Counted from the stretch's first letter, positions 35,259-47,314 are shown. The stretch: 64,000 nucleotides of DNA from Streptomyces chartreusis NRRL 3882 (GCF_900236475.1 NZ_LT963352.1:2108001-2172000), one strand, 5' to 3'. Numbers and translations are program-made. Notes: generated from the letters alone by a model not told the origin.

Positions 35259-36347
35259 ATGATCCTGACAAAAAATCCGGGTGCCACGATGCCCCGATCA
35301 GCACCCCCTGCCCGGGCCAGAGCCCTCTTCCTCGTCCTGCTCTCCCTCCTCGTCACCGTTCCGGCCCTCGGTCTGGTCATGACGGCCGGTGTTGAGGCGG
35401 AGGCGCACGGCACCCCCATGAAGCCCGGCAGCCGTACCTTCCTGTGCTGGCAGGACGGTCTGACCGACACCGGTGAGATCAAGCCGGTCAACCCGGCGTG
35501 CCGGGCCGCTCAGCAGGTCAGCGGCACCACGCCGTTCTACAACTGGTTCTCGGTGCTCCGCTCGGACGGCGCCGGCCGCACCCGGGGCTTCGTACCGGAC
35601 GGCCAGCTGTGCAGCGGCGGCAACACCAACTTCACCGGGTTCAACACGCCCAGCAAGGACTGGCCGCTCACCCACCTCACCTCGGGCGCGACGGTCGACT
35701 TCTCGTACAACGCCTGGGCGGCGCACCCGGGTTGGTTCTACGTCTACATCACGAAGGACGGCTTCGACCCGACGAAGACGCTCACCTGGAACGACATGGA
35801 GGAGCGGCCGTTCCTGAGCGTCGACCACCCGCCGCTGAACGGCTCGCCGGGCACGGTCGAGGCCGATTACTCCTGGACCGGCAAGCTCCCCGAGGGCAAG
35901 TCGGGCCGCCACATCATCTACATGGTCTGGCAGCGCTCCGACAGCCAGGAGACCTTCTACTCCTGCTCCGACGTCGTCTTCGACGGCGGCAAGGGGGAGG
36001 TTACCGGCATCAAGGAGCCGGGCACCCCGTCCGAGCCGGTGCCGGGCACCTGCACGGCCACCCGGAAGACGACCGGCAGCTGGAACGGCGGCTACCAGTC
36101 CGAGGTGACCGTCACCAACACCGGCACCGTCCCGATGCTCGGCTGGATGGTCGACTGGACACTGCCGTCCGGCCAGCGGATCGAGAGCCTGTGGAGCGGC
36201 AACGCCACCTACAACGGCCAGTCGGTGATGGTCCACAACGCCGGCTGGAACGGCTCCCTCGATCCGGGCAGGAGCACGACGTTCGGATACACCGTCTCGG
36301 GCGCGGGCGGTGACAGTACGACGAGCCTGCCCTGCCGGGTGGGCTGA
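35259..36347 (+). CDS. Secreted AA10 lytic polysaccharide monooxygenase with CBM2
   Basis: ATG at 35259 is used; an ATG at 35289 also fits, and one at 35160 would overlap the CebR box. The signal peptide ends in VEAEA, leaving His (residue 50 of 362) as mature N-terminus, as the copper His-brace requires; NAWAAHPGWFYVY gives the second His (156). SRTFLCWQDG, YNWFSVL, PDGQLCSGG and QRSDSQETFYSCSDVVFDGG resemble the C1-oxidising cellulose enzyme CelS2 of S. coelicolor. After a short Pro/Glu linker, a family 2 cellulose-binding module spans about 264-362 with terminal Cys residues. It oxidatively cuts crystalline cellulose outside the cell. CebR control fits a cellulolytic role. Confidence 0.93.
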   Translation: MILTKNPGATMPRSAPPARARALFLVLLSLLVTVPALGLVMTAGVEAEAHGTPMKPGSRTFLCWQDGLTDTGEIKPVNPACRAAQQVSGTTPFYNWFSVLRSDGAGRTRGFVPDGQLCSGGNTNFTGFNTPSKDWPLTHLTSGATVDFSYNAWAAHPGWFYVYITKDGFDPTKTLTWNDMEERPFLSVDHPPLNGSPGTVEADYSWTGKLPEGKSGRHIIYMVWQRSDSQETFYSCSDVVFDGGKGEVTGIKEPGTPSEPVPGTCTATRKTTGSWNGGYQSEVTVTNTGTVPMLGWMVDWTLPSGQRIESLWSGNATYNGQSVMVHNAGWNGSLDPGRSTTFGYTVSGAGGDSTTSLPCRVG

Positions 36348-36361
36348 GCCGATGCTCCGGG

Positions 36362-36399
36362 CGGGCCCGGTGGCCGGTGAGTCCCGGCTGCCGGGCCCG
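36362..36399 (+). terminator. Terminator after LPMO gene
   Basis: Nested stems CGGGCCCGG/CCGGGCCCG (36362-36370 with 36391-36399) and GCCGG/CCGGC (36373-36377 with 36384-36388) begin 15 bases after the stop. Confidence 0.75.
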
Positions 36400-36624
36400 T
36401 CGCGTGTGGCCGGCACTCGCCGGACGACCGCCCCGGGCCGGCCCTTCCATCCACTCGCCGATCCGACGCTCCATCCCGTATGTCGCGGTTATCCAGGTAT
36501 GCGATTCTGTTGTGTGGGTGCCCTGCCGCTCACGTGGGCGTGGATCCGCCGCGTCGCCGTCGCCTGAGTTCCGGGGACTCCCACCTGCCGGTGGCTGCGG
36601 CATGGACGGGAGGTGGATGCGGAC

Positions 36625-39426
36625 ATGCCCCATTACGGCGATGCCCGGGCCGCGGTCCCCGGTCTTCGGGCGCCGGGGAGCGAGGGCACCGGTTCGCCTC
36701 GTCCCACGCCGGAGTCCGCCGCGCGCGAGCGGGTCCTGGCGTTCGCCGGGGTGGCACTGGCGGCGGTGTACGTGCGGAGTGAGGACGGTGCCGAGCTCCG
36801 GCTGGTGGAGTCGGCCGGTGCCGAGCCGGAGCGGTACGGGTTGCCGGGTTGTGTGCGGCACGGCGGGGGCACCTCGCCCGCTCCTGCGCCGGGCTATGCG
36901 GGGGTGTCCGGGGACAGTGGGTCCGTCGTGGTCGAGGCCTTCCGGCGCGGGCGGCCGCTGTGGCTCGCGGGCCGGCAGGAGGGCGGAACCACCGGCGCGC
37001 CGCTCGGGGCGGTACCGCTGGGCGCCGCCGGCGGGTGGCTGGGATGCCTGGCCGTGGTGGGAGAGCCCGGGGAGGGGTTCGGGGCCGAGCAGCGCGATTT
37101 TCTGGAGCGGTACGCAGAGGCGGTCGCCGGGCGGCTCCGGGGGGAGGCCGACCGGTCCGCCCCCACGCCCCTGCTGGATTCCGCCCTGCGCGCCCTGGGG
37201 GTGGGTTCCTTCGCCCTGACACCCGGCGCCGGGCTGGTCGAGACGGACCCGGCCCTGCTCGAACTGGTCGGCATCCCCGAGGGCGGCTTCGACGGCAAGA
37301 CCGACACGCTGCTCTCGTACAGCCTCCCGGAGGACGTCCCGGCCCTGCTGTCCGTCATCGAACCGTCCGCGCAGACCCCCGGGCGCCGGGAACTGGAGTT
37401 CCGTACCCGCCGGGCCACCGGTGAACTGTGCTGGCTGCGCCTGAGCTGCCGGGTGCTGAAGGGGCCCGACGGCGCCCCGGAGCGGGTGCTGGGCGTGGTG
37501 ACCGCGGCCCCGGTGCTGCGGCGGAGCGCCAGTGACGTCGCCCGGATCCAGTGGCTGACAGCCGCGCTCGACGACGCCACCACGGTCCGGGACGTCAGCC
37601 GTGTGGTGGTCGCCGCGTTGCGCGAGCCGCTGGGTGCCGACCGGGTGGCGCTCGCCGAGCTGCTGGAGGACCGGCTGGCGGTCACCGTGCTCGATCCGCC
37701 GGGTGCCGGCGCCTGGCCGGAGCTGTGGCGTTCCGAGTGGCGCTCGGAGTGGCCCGACGCGCCGGTCACCGCCCTGCCCACGCTGCACGCGGCGCTCCGG
37801 GACGGGCGGATGAGCCTGTGGCCGGCGGGTGCCGTGCTGGAACCCGGGCTCGCGGGGATCGGGCCCGGAGGGCTCGCGGTCCTGCCGCTGCCGGCCAAGA
37901 GCAGGGTGGCCGGGGTGTGCCTGGTCGGCTGGGACACGCCGCACGAGTTCGCGCCCGAGGAGCGGGCCCTGCTGACGGCGACCGCGGGGCTGGTGGGGCA
38001 GGCCCTGATCCGCGCGCACGCCTACGACGCCGAGCAGGAACTCGCGACGATGCTCCAGCGCAGTCTGCTGCCGCGCCGTCTCCCCCGGTTGCCCGGGGGC
38101 ACCGCCGTGGCCCGCTATCTGCCCGCCCGGCGCGGGCTCCAGGTGGGCGGCGACTGGTACGACGTGATCGCGCTGTCGGAGGGGAAGGTGGCCCTGGTCA
38201 TCGGTGATGTGCAGGGGCACAGTGCCGGGGCCGCGACGATCATGGGCCAGATGCGCACGGCGGTCCGGGCCTACGCCGTGGAGGGTCATCCGCCGGACGT
38301 GGTCGTCGCACACGCCAACCGGCTGCTCGTCGGCATGGAGACCGACCTGTTCGCCACGTGCTGCTATGTCGAGCTGGACATGGAGGAGGGCAACGCGCTG
38401 TTCGTGCGGGCCGGGCACCTGTCCCCGCTGGTGCGTCATCCCGACGGCGGCACGGAGGAGATCGCGGTCGAGGGCGGGCTTCCGCTGGGCGTGCTGGAGG
38501 ACGCGGAGTTCCCGCTGACGGCGGTGGCGCTGGCGCCCGGCTCGGTGCTCGCGCTGCTGACGGACGGCCTGGTCGAGTCGGCCGAACTGGACGTGGACGA
38601 GGGCATGCGGATCGTGGGCGAGGTGCTCGCCGCGGCGGATCCCTCCGACCCGGGGCGGATGGCGGACGACCTGCTCGGCGAGGCCGGCCGGCGGGAGGAC
38701 GACGTGGCGTTGCTGCTGCTGCGCTACGACGGGATGCGCGTGCGGCCGGTGCGGGCGGGCTGGGTCGTGTGGCGGTTGCCGGACGCGGTCATGCACGCCC
38801 GTCGGTTCAGTGCGCGCACGCTGCGTTCGTGGGACGTGGTGGCCGAGGCCGACACCGTTCTGCTGGTGGTGTCGGAACTGGTCACCAACGCGCTGGTGCA
38901 CACACAGGGCGCGCTCCGGCTGGACCTGACCCTGGCCGCGGACCGGCTGCGGGTGACCGTCAGCGACTCCTCGCCGCGGGCGCCGGCCAAGCCGGTGGTC
39001 GTGGACTGGGAGTCGACCGGGGGCCGGGGGCTCTTCCTGGTCGAGGCGCTGTCGGCGGCCTGGGGCTCGGTGCCGGTCGGCGGCGGCAAACAGGTGTGGA
39101 GCGAGATCGTCGTGTCCCGCCCGGACGCGGACCAGGAACCGGAAGCGGAACCGGCGCCGGAGGCGCAGCCGACGGTCGAGCCGGCGGCGGAGGAACGGCA
39201 GCCGGCCCGGGACCGGAGCTGGGGCATCGGCCGCAACCGGGTCTGGGGCGTGGGACGGACCCGCGACCGGAGCGGAGCCGGCAGAGGCTCGGTCCGAAGC
39301 CGCGGCCGGGACGGCAACCCCGACCCGAACCCCCACGCGAGCCAGGGCCCGGCCCCGGACCAGGACCGGGACACGTCCGGGGACGAGGCCGCGCCCAGGA
39401 GGGAGGAGCGGGATGAGGGGCCGTAG
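36625..39426 (+). CDS. GAF-PAS-GAF-SpoIIE phosphatase-HATPase multidomain signalling protein
   Basis: ATG at 36625 has GGGAGG 11 bases upstream; GTG at 36613 is an alternative. The 933-residue cytosolic protein has an N-terminal GAF-like region (about 30-165), a PAS-like domain (about 185-305), a second GAF (about 315-475), a PP2C/SpoIIE phosphatase (about 480-690; GGDWYDVIAL, VIGDVQGHSAGA, LLTDGLVES and REDDVALLLL carry metal-binding Asp residues) and a RsbW-type HATPase domain (about 710-840; VVSELVTNALVHT and GGRGLFLVEALS). A Pro/Glu/Arg-rich tail follows. Such proteins act in partner-switching control of anti-anti-sigma factors. The 3' end overlaps the sugar-binding-protein gene by 14 bases, which implies coupling to that transporter. 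Confidence 0.88.
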   Translation: MPHYGDARAAVPGLRAPGSEGTGSPRPTPESAARERVLAFAGVALAAVYVRSEDGAELRLVESAGAEPERYGLPGCVRHGGGTSPAPAPGYAGVSGDSGSVVVEAFRRGRPLWLAGRQEGGTTGAPLGAVPLGAAGGWLGCLAVVGEPGEGFGAEQRDFLERYAEAVAGRLRGEADRSAPTPLLDSALRALGVGSFALTPGAGLVETDPALLELVGIPEGGFDGKTDTLLSYSLPEDVPALLSVIEPSAQTPGRRELEFRTRRATGELCWLRLSCRVLKGPDGAPERVLGVVTAAPVLRRSASDVARIQWLTAALDDATTVRDVSRVVVAALREPLGADRVALAELLEDRLAVTVLDPPGAGAWPELWRSEWRSEWPDAPVTALPTLHAALRDGRMSLWPAGAVLEPGLAGIGPGGLAVLPLPAKSRVAGVCLVGWDTPHEFAPEERALLTATAGLVGQALIRAHAYDAEQELATMLQRSLLPRRLPRLPGGTAVARYLPARRGLQVGGDWYDVIALSEGKVALVIGDVQGHSAGAATIMGQMRTAVRAYAVEGHPPDVVVAHANRLLVGMETDLFATCCYVELDMEEGNALFVRAGHLSPLVRHPDGGTEEIAVEGGLPLGVLEDAEFPLTAVALAPGSVLALLTDGLVESAELDVDEGMRIVGEVLAAADPSDPGRMADDLLGEAGRREDDVALLLLRYDGMRVRPVRAGWVVWRLPDAVMHARRFSARTLRSWDVVAEADTVLLVVSELVTNALVHTQGALRLDLTLAADRLRVTVSDSSPRAPAKPVVVDWESTGGRGLFLVEALSAAWGSVPVGGGKQVWSEIVVSRPDADQEPEAEPAPEAQPTVEPAAEERQPARDRSWGIGRNRVWGVGRTRDRSGAGRGSVRSRGRDGNPDPNPHASQGPAPDQDRDTSGDEAAPRREERDEGP

Positions 39427-40495
39427 GTGGCGGGTGGGGGCCGGGCTCGCCGCGGCTGTCATGGCGGTGGCCCTGGCCGGCTGCAGCGAGGACGGCGGAG
39501 AGAGCACGGGCGGGCTCACCATCGGGCTGCTGCTGCCGAGCCGCGCGGTGCCCCGCTGGGAGCAGTCCGACAAGCCCTTGATCGAGAAGCGGGTGAAGGA
39601 GCTGTGCCCGGACTGCACGCTCATCTACGCCAACGCGGAGAACGACGCGGGGAGCCAGCGGCAGCAGATGAACTCGATGATCACCAACGGTGTGTCCGCC
39701 CTGATCCTGGACGTCGTCGACCCCAAGGCGCTGCGCTCCTCGGTCCGCGCGGCGGACCGCGCGGACATCCCGGTCATCGCCTACGACCGGCTCGCCGAGG
39801 GCCCGATCTCCGGTTTCGTCAGTTTCGACGGCGGCCGGGTCGGCAGACTCCAGGGCGAGGCGCTGCTGAAGGGCATGGGAGCCCGGGCCGACGACGGCGG
39901 CGTGGTCATGGTGAACGGCGACCCGTCCAGCCCCAACGCCGCCTGGTACGAGGGCGGCGCCCGGTCCGTCCTCCAGCACAAGGTGCGGATCCTCAAGTCG
40001 TACAACACCCTGGGCTGGCGCACGGAGAACGCGCACGACCACATGTCCGCCGCGATCAGCACCCTCGGCACGAACCAGATCGACGGGGTGCTCGCGGCGA
40101 ACGACTCGATCGCCGCCGGCGTCATCGCGGCGCTCAAGAGCGCCCGGGTCTCGCCGCTGCCCCCGGTCACCGGCCAGGACGCCGACCTCGACGCCGTGCG
40201 GCGCATCGTCGAGGGCGAGCAGTACATGACCGTCTACAAGCCCTTCCGGCAGGAGACCGACGCGGCCTCCGCCATGGCCGTCGCCCTGGCGCGCGGCAAC
40301 GACATCGACGCCCTCGTCACGACGAGCGTGGACAGCCCCACCAGCAAGGACGTCCCGGCGGTACTGCTCGACCCGGTCGCCGTGACGGCCGAGACCATCG
40401 GGCAGACACTCGTCCGGGACGGCGTCTACACGCTCGACCAGATCTGCACCCCGAAGCTCCGGCCGGCCTGCGACCGGGTCGGGCTCACCCGGTGA
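39413..40495 (+). CDS. Second XylF-like sugar-binding lipoprotein
   Basis: ATG at 39413 lies inside the end of the phosphatase gene and has GGAGG 6 bases upstream. The 360-residue precursor has a lipobox (LAGC). The type I binding fold (TIGLLLPSRAVPRWE, KPLIEKRVKEL, VIAYDRLAEGPISG, VTGQDADLDAVRRIVEGE) is close to the protein at 15274-16386, but the N-terminal ligand-facing loops differ. It is first in a second XylFGH-type operon. The substrate is probably a pentose or related monosaccharide; unlike the first copy no ROK gene is adjacent. Confidence 0.88.
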   Translation: MRGRRWRVGAGLAAAVMAVALAGCSEDGGESTGGLTIGLLLPSRAVPRWEQSDKPLIEKRVKELCPDCTLIYANAENDAGSQRQQMNSMITNGVSALILDVVDPKALRSSVRAADRADIPVIAYDRLAEGPISGFVSFDGGRVGRLQGEALLKGMGARADDGGVVMVNGDPSSPNAAWYEGGARSVLQHKVRILKSYNTLGWRTENAHDHMSAAISTLGTNQIDGVLAANDSIAAGVIAALKSARVSPLPPVTGQDADLDAVRRIVEGEQYMTVYKPFRQETDAASAMAVALARGNDIDALVTTSVDSPTSKDVPAVLLDPVAVTAETIGQTLVRDGVYTLDQICTPKLRPACDRVGLTR

Positions 40496-40510
40496 GGGAG
40501 GTCTTCCCCC

Positions 40511-41290
40511 GTGGCCCATCCACCCGTACTGGCGTTGCGCGGCATCTCCAAGCGGTTCGGCGGCGTGCAGGCGCTCGTGGACGTCGACCTCCAGGTCCGG
40601 GCCGGTGAGGTCGTGGCCCTGGCGGGCGACAACGGCGCCGGCAAGTCCACGCTGATCAAGGTGATCTCGGGGGTCAGTCCCGCCGACCGGGGCGTCATCG
40701 AGTGGGAGGGGCACCTCGTGCAGATCAAACGCCCGCACGACGCCCACGCCCTGGGCATCGCGACCGTCTACCAGGACCTGGCCATGTGCGACAACCTCGA
40801 CGTCGTGGGCAATCTCTTCCTCGGCCGGGAGATCGACCGGGTGGGCATCCTGGACGAGGTGGAGATGGAGCGCCGGGCCCGCGAACTGATGCGGACCCTG
40901 TCGATCCGTATCCCCGACGTGCGCATGCCGGTCGCTGCGCTGTCCGCCGGGCAGCGGCAGGCCGTCGCGATCTCCCGCTCGCTCATGGGCGCGCCCAAGG
41001 TCCTGCTGCTCGACGAGCCCACCGCCGCCCTGGGCGTCGAGCAGACCAGCCATCTGCTCGACCTCATCGAGGAGGTGCGCGACCGGGGTATGGCGATCAT
41101 TCTGATCAGCCACAACATGGGCGACATCAAGGCCGTGGCGGACCGGGTCGCCGTGCTGCGCCTCGGCCGCAACAACGGTCTGTTCGACGTGAGCACGGTG
41201 ACGCAGGAGCAGATCATCTCCTCCGTCACCGGGGCGGCGGACAACGCCGTGGCGCATCGTACGAAGGGCGGGAAGGAGGCATGGCCGTGA
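40511..41290 (+). CDS. Second XylG-like ABC ATPase (single-domain)
   Basis: GTG at 40511 has GGGAGG about 9 bases upstream. The 259-residue protein has Walker A GDNGAGKST, the signature LSAGQRQA (Ala instead of the usual first Gly), Walker B VLLLDEPTAAL and LISHN. It is collinear with the ATPase at 14294-15076. It drives the second XylFGH-type importer and overlaps the permease gene by 4 bases. Confidence 0.9.
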   Translation: MAHPPVLALRGISKRFGGVQALVDVDLQVRAGEVVALAGDNGAGKSTLIKVISGVSPADRGVIEWEGHLVQIKRPHDAHALGIATVYQDLAMCDNLDVVGNLFLGREIDRVGILDEVEMERRARELMRTLSIRIPDVRMPVAALSAGQRQAVAISRSLMGAPKVLLLDEPTAALGVEQTSHLLDLIEEVRDRGMAIILISHNMGDIKAVADRVAVLRLGRNNGLFDVSTVTQEQIISSVTGAADNAVAHRTKGGKEAWP

Positions 41291-42585
41291 CCGGCGGCGG
41301 GCCGCACCGGGACGGCGGACCGGCCGCGCCGGGCGGTGACGCCGGGCCGGTCGCACCCGGCCGCGCGCCGCGCACCCGCGGCTGGTCCGGCACGCTGCGC
41401 GAGCACGCCCTGGAGTTGCGCGGCAGTGTGCGGGACGGCGAACGCGGGCCGCTCCTGGTGGTCGCCGGGCTGATCGTGATCTGGTCCGTCTTCCAGGCGC
41501 TGGACGACAAGTTCCTCTCGCCGCGGAACCTGTCCAACCTCAGCGTGGACATCGTCGGGACGGGCCTGGTCGCCGTCGGCATCGTGTTCGTGCTGCTGAT
41601 CCGGGAGATCGATCTGTCGGTCGGCTCGGTCAGCGGCCTGGCGGGCGCAGTGTTCGCGGTGCTGAACGTGAACCACGGGGTGCCGGAGTGGCTCGCGGTG
41701 ATCGTGGCGATCGCCGCGGGCATGGCGGTGGGTGCCTTCCACGGGTTCTTCTTCGCCTGGCTCGGCGTGCCCGCGTTCGTCGTGACCCTCGCGGGGCTGC
41801 TGATCTGGAACGGCCTGACGCTCTACCTGCTGGGCGCGAGCGGCACGATCAACATCGACGAGGAGGGCCTGGTCGCCTCCCTGACCAGCCGCCACTTCAG
41901 TGACGCCATAGCGGCCTACGCGGTGGCGGCGCTCGGCACGGCCGGGTACTGCCTGGCCGCCCACCACAAGCGCGCCCGGCACCGGGCCGCCGGGATGCCG
42001 TACCGGCCGCCGGTCGAGATCTGGGTGCGCACGGGTGTCCTCGCGGTGCTGGCCTTCACCGCCGCCTACACGCTCAACCGGTTCCAGGGCCTGCCGCTGG
42101 CACTGCTGATCTTCCTGGTGGTTCTCGTCGTCTCGGACTACGTGCTGCGCCGCACGCGGCACGGCCGGCGGGTGTACGCGCTCGGCGGCGGGGTGGAGGC
42201 GGCGCGCCGGGCCGGCATCGCCGTGGAGCGGGTGCGGGTCGCGATGTTCATGGTGTCGGGGACGCTGGCCGCGGTCGGCGGGCTGTTCGTGGCCTCGGGC
42301 CTGACCTCGGCGAGCCCCACGACGGCCCGCGCGGCCGGATCCGGAATGTTGCTGATCAACGCGATCGCCGCGGCGGTCATCGGCGGTACCAGCCTGTTCG
42401 GCGGGCGTGGCTCGCCCTGGTCCGTGCTGCTCGGTGTGCTGGTCATCCAGTCGATCGCCTCGGGCATGGGGCTGCTCGGGGTGGAGGACGCCGTGCAGTT
42501 CATGATCACGGGTGGGGTGCTGCTGACCGCGGTCGCGGCCGACGCGCTCTCCAGACGCGCGGCGGCCCGGCGGGGCCGGCCATGA
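41287..42585 (+). CDS. Second XylH-like ABC permease
   Basis: GTG at 41287 is preferred: AAGGAGG lies 7 bases upstream and the start overlaps the ATPase stop as GTGA, whereas ATG at 41281 touches that site. The 432-residue protein has a Gly/Pro-rich N-terminus and about 10-12 membrane segments with REIDLSVGSVSG, FFAWLGVPAFVVTLAG and AAAVIGGTSLFGGRG. It is collinear with the permease at 13005-14297. It completes the second monosaccharide importer. Confidence 0.9.
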   Translation: MTGGGPHRDGGPAAPGGDAGPVAPGRAPRTRGWSGTLREHALELRGSVRDGERGPLLVVAGLIVIWSVFQALDDKFLSPRNLSNLSVDIVGTGLVAVGIVFVLLIREIDLSVGSVSGLAGAVFAVLNVNHGVPEWLAVIVAIAAGMAVGAFHGFFFAWLGVPAFVVTLAGLLIWNGLTLYLLGASGTINIDEEGLVASLTSRHFSDAIAAYAVAALGTAGYCLAAHHKRARHRAAGMPYRPPVEIWVRTGVLAVLAFTAAYTLNRFQGLPLALLIFLVVLVVSDYVLRRTRHGRRVYALGGGVEAARRAGIAVERVRVAMFMVSGTLAAVGGLFVASGLTSASPTTARAAGSGMLLINAIAAAVIGGTSLFGGRGSPWSVLLGVLVIQSIASGMGLLGVEDAVQFMITGGVLLTAVAADALSRRAAARRGRP

Positions 42586-42654
42586 GCCACAGTCCGTCCG
42601 AAACGTCCCGGAATTATGATGTTTCTTTTGAAATGCCTAATAAAGGGCAAACAT

Positions 42655-44007
42655 ATGAAGCGCAGCCGTCTCGCCCGGGCGGCCGTGGCCGCCGCGGCCG
42701 TCGCTGGCTTGGTCCTGGCCGGATGCGGTGACACGGACGCGCCCGGCGGTGAGCAGGCCGACGTCAGCGTGCTCGCGATGGACGCGTCCCAGATGCAGAC
42801 CCTCCAGAAGCTCACCAAGAGGCACTTCACCGCGGAGACGGGCATCACCGTCGACTACACCCTGCTGCCGGAGAACGAGGCGCGGGAGCGGATGAACCGC
42901 GAGTTCGCGACCCAGGCCGGCACCTACGACGTGGCGAGCGTGAGCGCGTACGAGGTGCCGATCTACGCGGACAACGGCTGGCTCGCCCCGCTGGACTCCT
43001 ATGTGAGGGCGGACGAGGACTTCGACCAGGGCGACGTCTTCCCCAACCTGGTGTCCTCGTTGACCGGCGAGGACGGCAAGCTCTACGCCGAGCCGTTCTA
43101 CGGCGAGGGTTCCTTCCTGATGTACCGCAAGGACCTCTTCCGCAAGGACGGGCTGACCATGCCGCCGAACCCGACCTGGGAGCAGGTCGCCGGGCTCGCC
43201 GCCCGGATCGACGGCACCGACGGCGCGAGCGGCATCTGCCTGCGCGGCCTGCCCGGCTGGGGCCAGAACCTCGCCCCCCTCAACACGGTCGTCAACACCT
43301 TCGGCGGCACCTGGTACGACATGGACTGGAACGCGCGCCTGACCTCGCCCGAGTTCAAGAAGGCCGTCGGGTTCTACGTCGACCTGCTCCGCACCCACGG
43401 CCAGCCCGCCGCCGACCGGATGGGCGTACTGGAGATCCTCGACAGGTTCGTCGAGGGCAAGTGCGCCATGATGTACGACGCCACGTCGCTGGCCTCGTCG
43501 ATCGAGGCCGACGGCTCCGCGGTCAAGGGCAGGGTCGGCTACGTCCCGGCCCCGCACGACCGGACGGAGAAGGCCGGCTGGCTGTGGACCTGGGCGTGGG
43601 GCATCCAGCAGGCGGCCGAGAACAAGGACGCCGCCTGGGAGTTCATCTCCTGGGCCTCCTCCAAGGAGTACCAGGAACTGGTCGGGCGGGAGGTGGGCTG
43701 GACGGCGGCGCCCGCCGGGAACCGCAAGTCGCTCTACTCCAACCCCCGGTACCAGCAGGCGGCAGACGCCTGGTACCGGCAGGAGTACACAGCGGCGACC
43801 GATTCCGCCGACCCGAGGAATCCCGGCGTCGACCCGCGCCCCTACACCGGTATCGGCTTCCTCGGCATTCCCGAGTTCGCCGTGCTCGGTACGGCGGTCT
43901 CCCAGCAGATCGCCGCGGCCATCGCCGGGCAGCAGTCGGTGGACGCGGCCCTGGAGAAGTCGCAGGACCTCGCACAGGCAGCGGCGGCGAAGTACCGGGG
44001 CGAGTGA
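42655..44007 (+). CDS. Orphan sugar-binding lipoprotein (CUT1, SmoE/mannitol-binding-like)
   Basis: ATG at 42655 follows AAGGG by 7 bases. The 450-residue precursor has a lipobox (VLAGCG) and a family 1 extracellular solute-binding fold (LTKRHFTAETGITVDYTLL, YAEPFYGEGSFLMYRKDL, GKCAMMYDATSLASS, WLWTWAWGI). It resembles binding proteins of the polyol/mannitol group, though the substrate is uncertain. No permease genes follow; acnA comes next on the other strand. It may serve a transporter encoded elsewhere or be left from a broken operon. The 40 bases before its ribosome site are strikingly AT-rich. Confidence 0.82.
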   Translation: MKRSRLARAAVAAAAVAGLVLAGCGDTDAPGGEQADVSVLAMDASQMQTLQKLTKRHFTAETGITVDYTLLPENEARERMNREFATQAGTYDVASVSAYEVPIYADNGWLAPLDSYVRADEDFDQGDVFPNLVSSLTGEDGKLYAEPFYGEGSFLMYRKDLFRKDGLTMPPNPTWEQVAGLAARIDGTDGASGICLRGLPGWGQNLAPLNTVVNTFGGTWYDMDWNARLTSPEFKKAVGFYVDLLRTHGQPAADRMGVLEILDRFVEGKCAMMYDATSLASSIEADGSAVKGRVGYVPAPHDRTEKAGWLWTWAWGIQQAAENKDAAWEFISWASSKEYQELVGREVGWTAAPAGNRKSLYSNPRYQQAADAWYRQEYTAATDSADPRNPGVDPRPYTGIGFLGIPEFAVLGTAVSQQIAAAIAGQQSVDAALEKSQDLAQAAAAKYRGE

Positions 44008-44024
44008 CCCGGCGGCTACCTGGC

Positions 44025-44048
44025 CGGTCACCGCCCCGGCCGTGACCG
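44025..44048. terminator. Weak stem-loop between convergent genes
   Basis: CGGTCAC and GTGACCG (44025-44031, 44042-44048) form a 7-bp stem in a GC-rich 124-base gap. Several alternative pairings exist. Confidence 0.4.
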
Positions 44049-44131
44049 CGCCGTGCGCGTGGCGCGGGCCGCGCCCCCGGTCACCCGGGAACGCGGCCCT
44101 CGAACTGCCCTGAACTGCCCCGCGGCTCCGC

Positions 44132-46936
<2,805 letters not shown>

Positions 46937-46979
46937 GCAGGCCTTACCGGGGCTGGCGGCTGCGGTGCTCCCCGGCAGA

Positions 46980-46997
46980 TATCTCGATGTCGAGATA
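46980..46997. promoter_or_regulatory. Inverted repeat TATCTCGA-TG-TCGAGATA
   Basis: A perfect 8+8 palindrome upstream of both acnA (minus) and the DUF4236 gene (plus). It shares the ATCTC-N6-GAGATAAC pattern with the site at 47370. Confidence 0.65.
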
Positions 46998-47113
46998 ACT
47001 CTAGTACACCGGGGGCGGTAGGTCATGCCCCGGCGTCCGCCATGCGGTCATGCACCCCCCTCTCCGGGGTATCCGAACCAGGTGTCCACGCCGCAAACGG
47101 AGAGGAGACAGGC

Positions 47114-47314
47114 ATGCCGCTCACGTTCCGCAAGAGTTTCCGGATCCTTCCGGGGGTGCGTCTGAACATCAACAAGCGCTCCTGGTCCATCACGACCGGC
47201 GGTGGAAAGAACGGCCCGCGTCACACCCGCAGCAGTACGGGACGTCGTACGACATCGATGGACCTGCCCGGACCTTTCGGGTGGCGGCGCACGCGCACCG
47301 CCCGTCGACACTGA
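47114..47314 (+). CDS. DUF4236 small basic protein
   Basis: ATG at 47114 follows GGAGA. The 66-residue protein fits DUF4236: MPLTFRKSFRILPGVRLNIN at the start, then Ser/Gly-rich turns (SWSITTGGG) and a basic C-terminus. Members of this family have no assigned function. It lies alone between the two ATCTC-N6-GAGATAAC sites and 83 bases before the HTH-MurA gene, possibly on the same transcript. Confidence 0.75.
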   Translation: MPLTFRKSFRILPGVRLNINKRSWSITTGGGKNGPRHTRSSTGRRTTSMDLPGPFGWRRTRTARRH

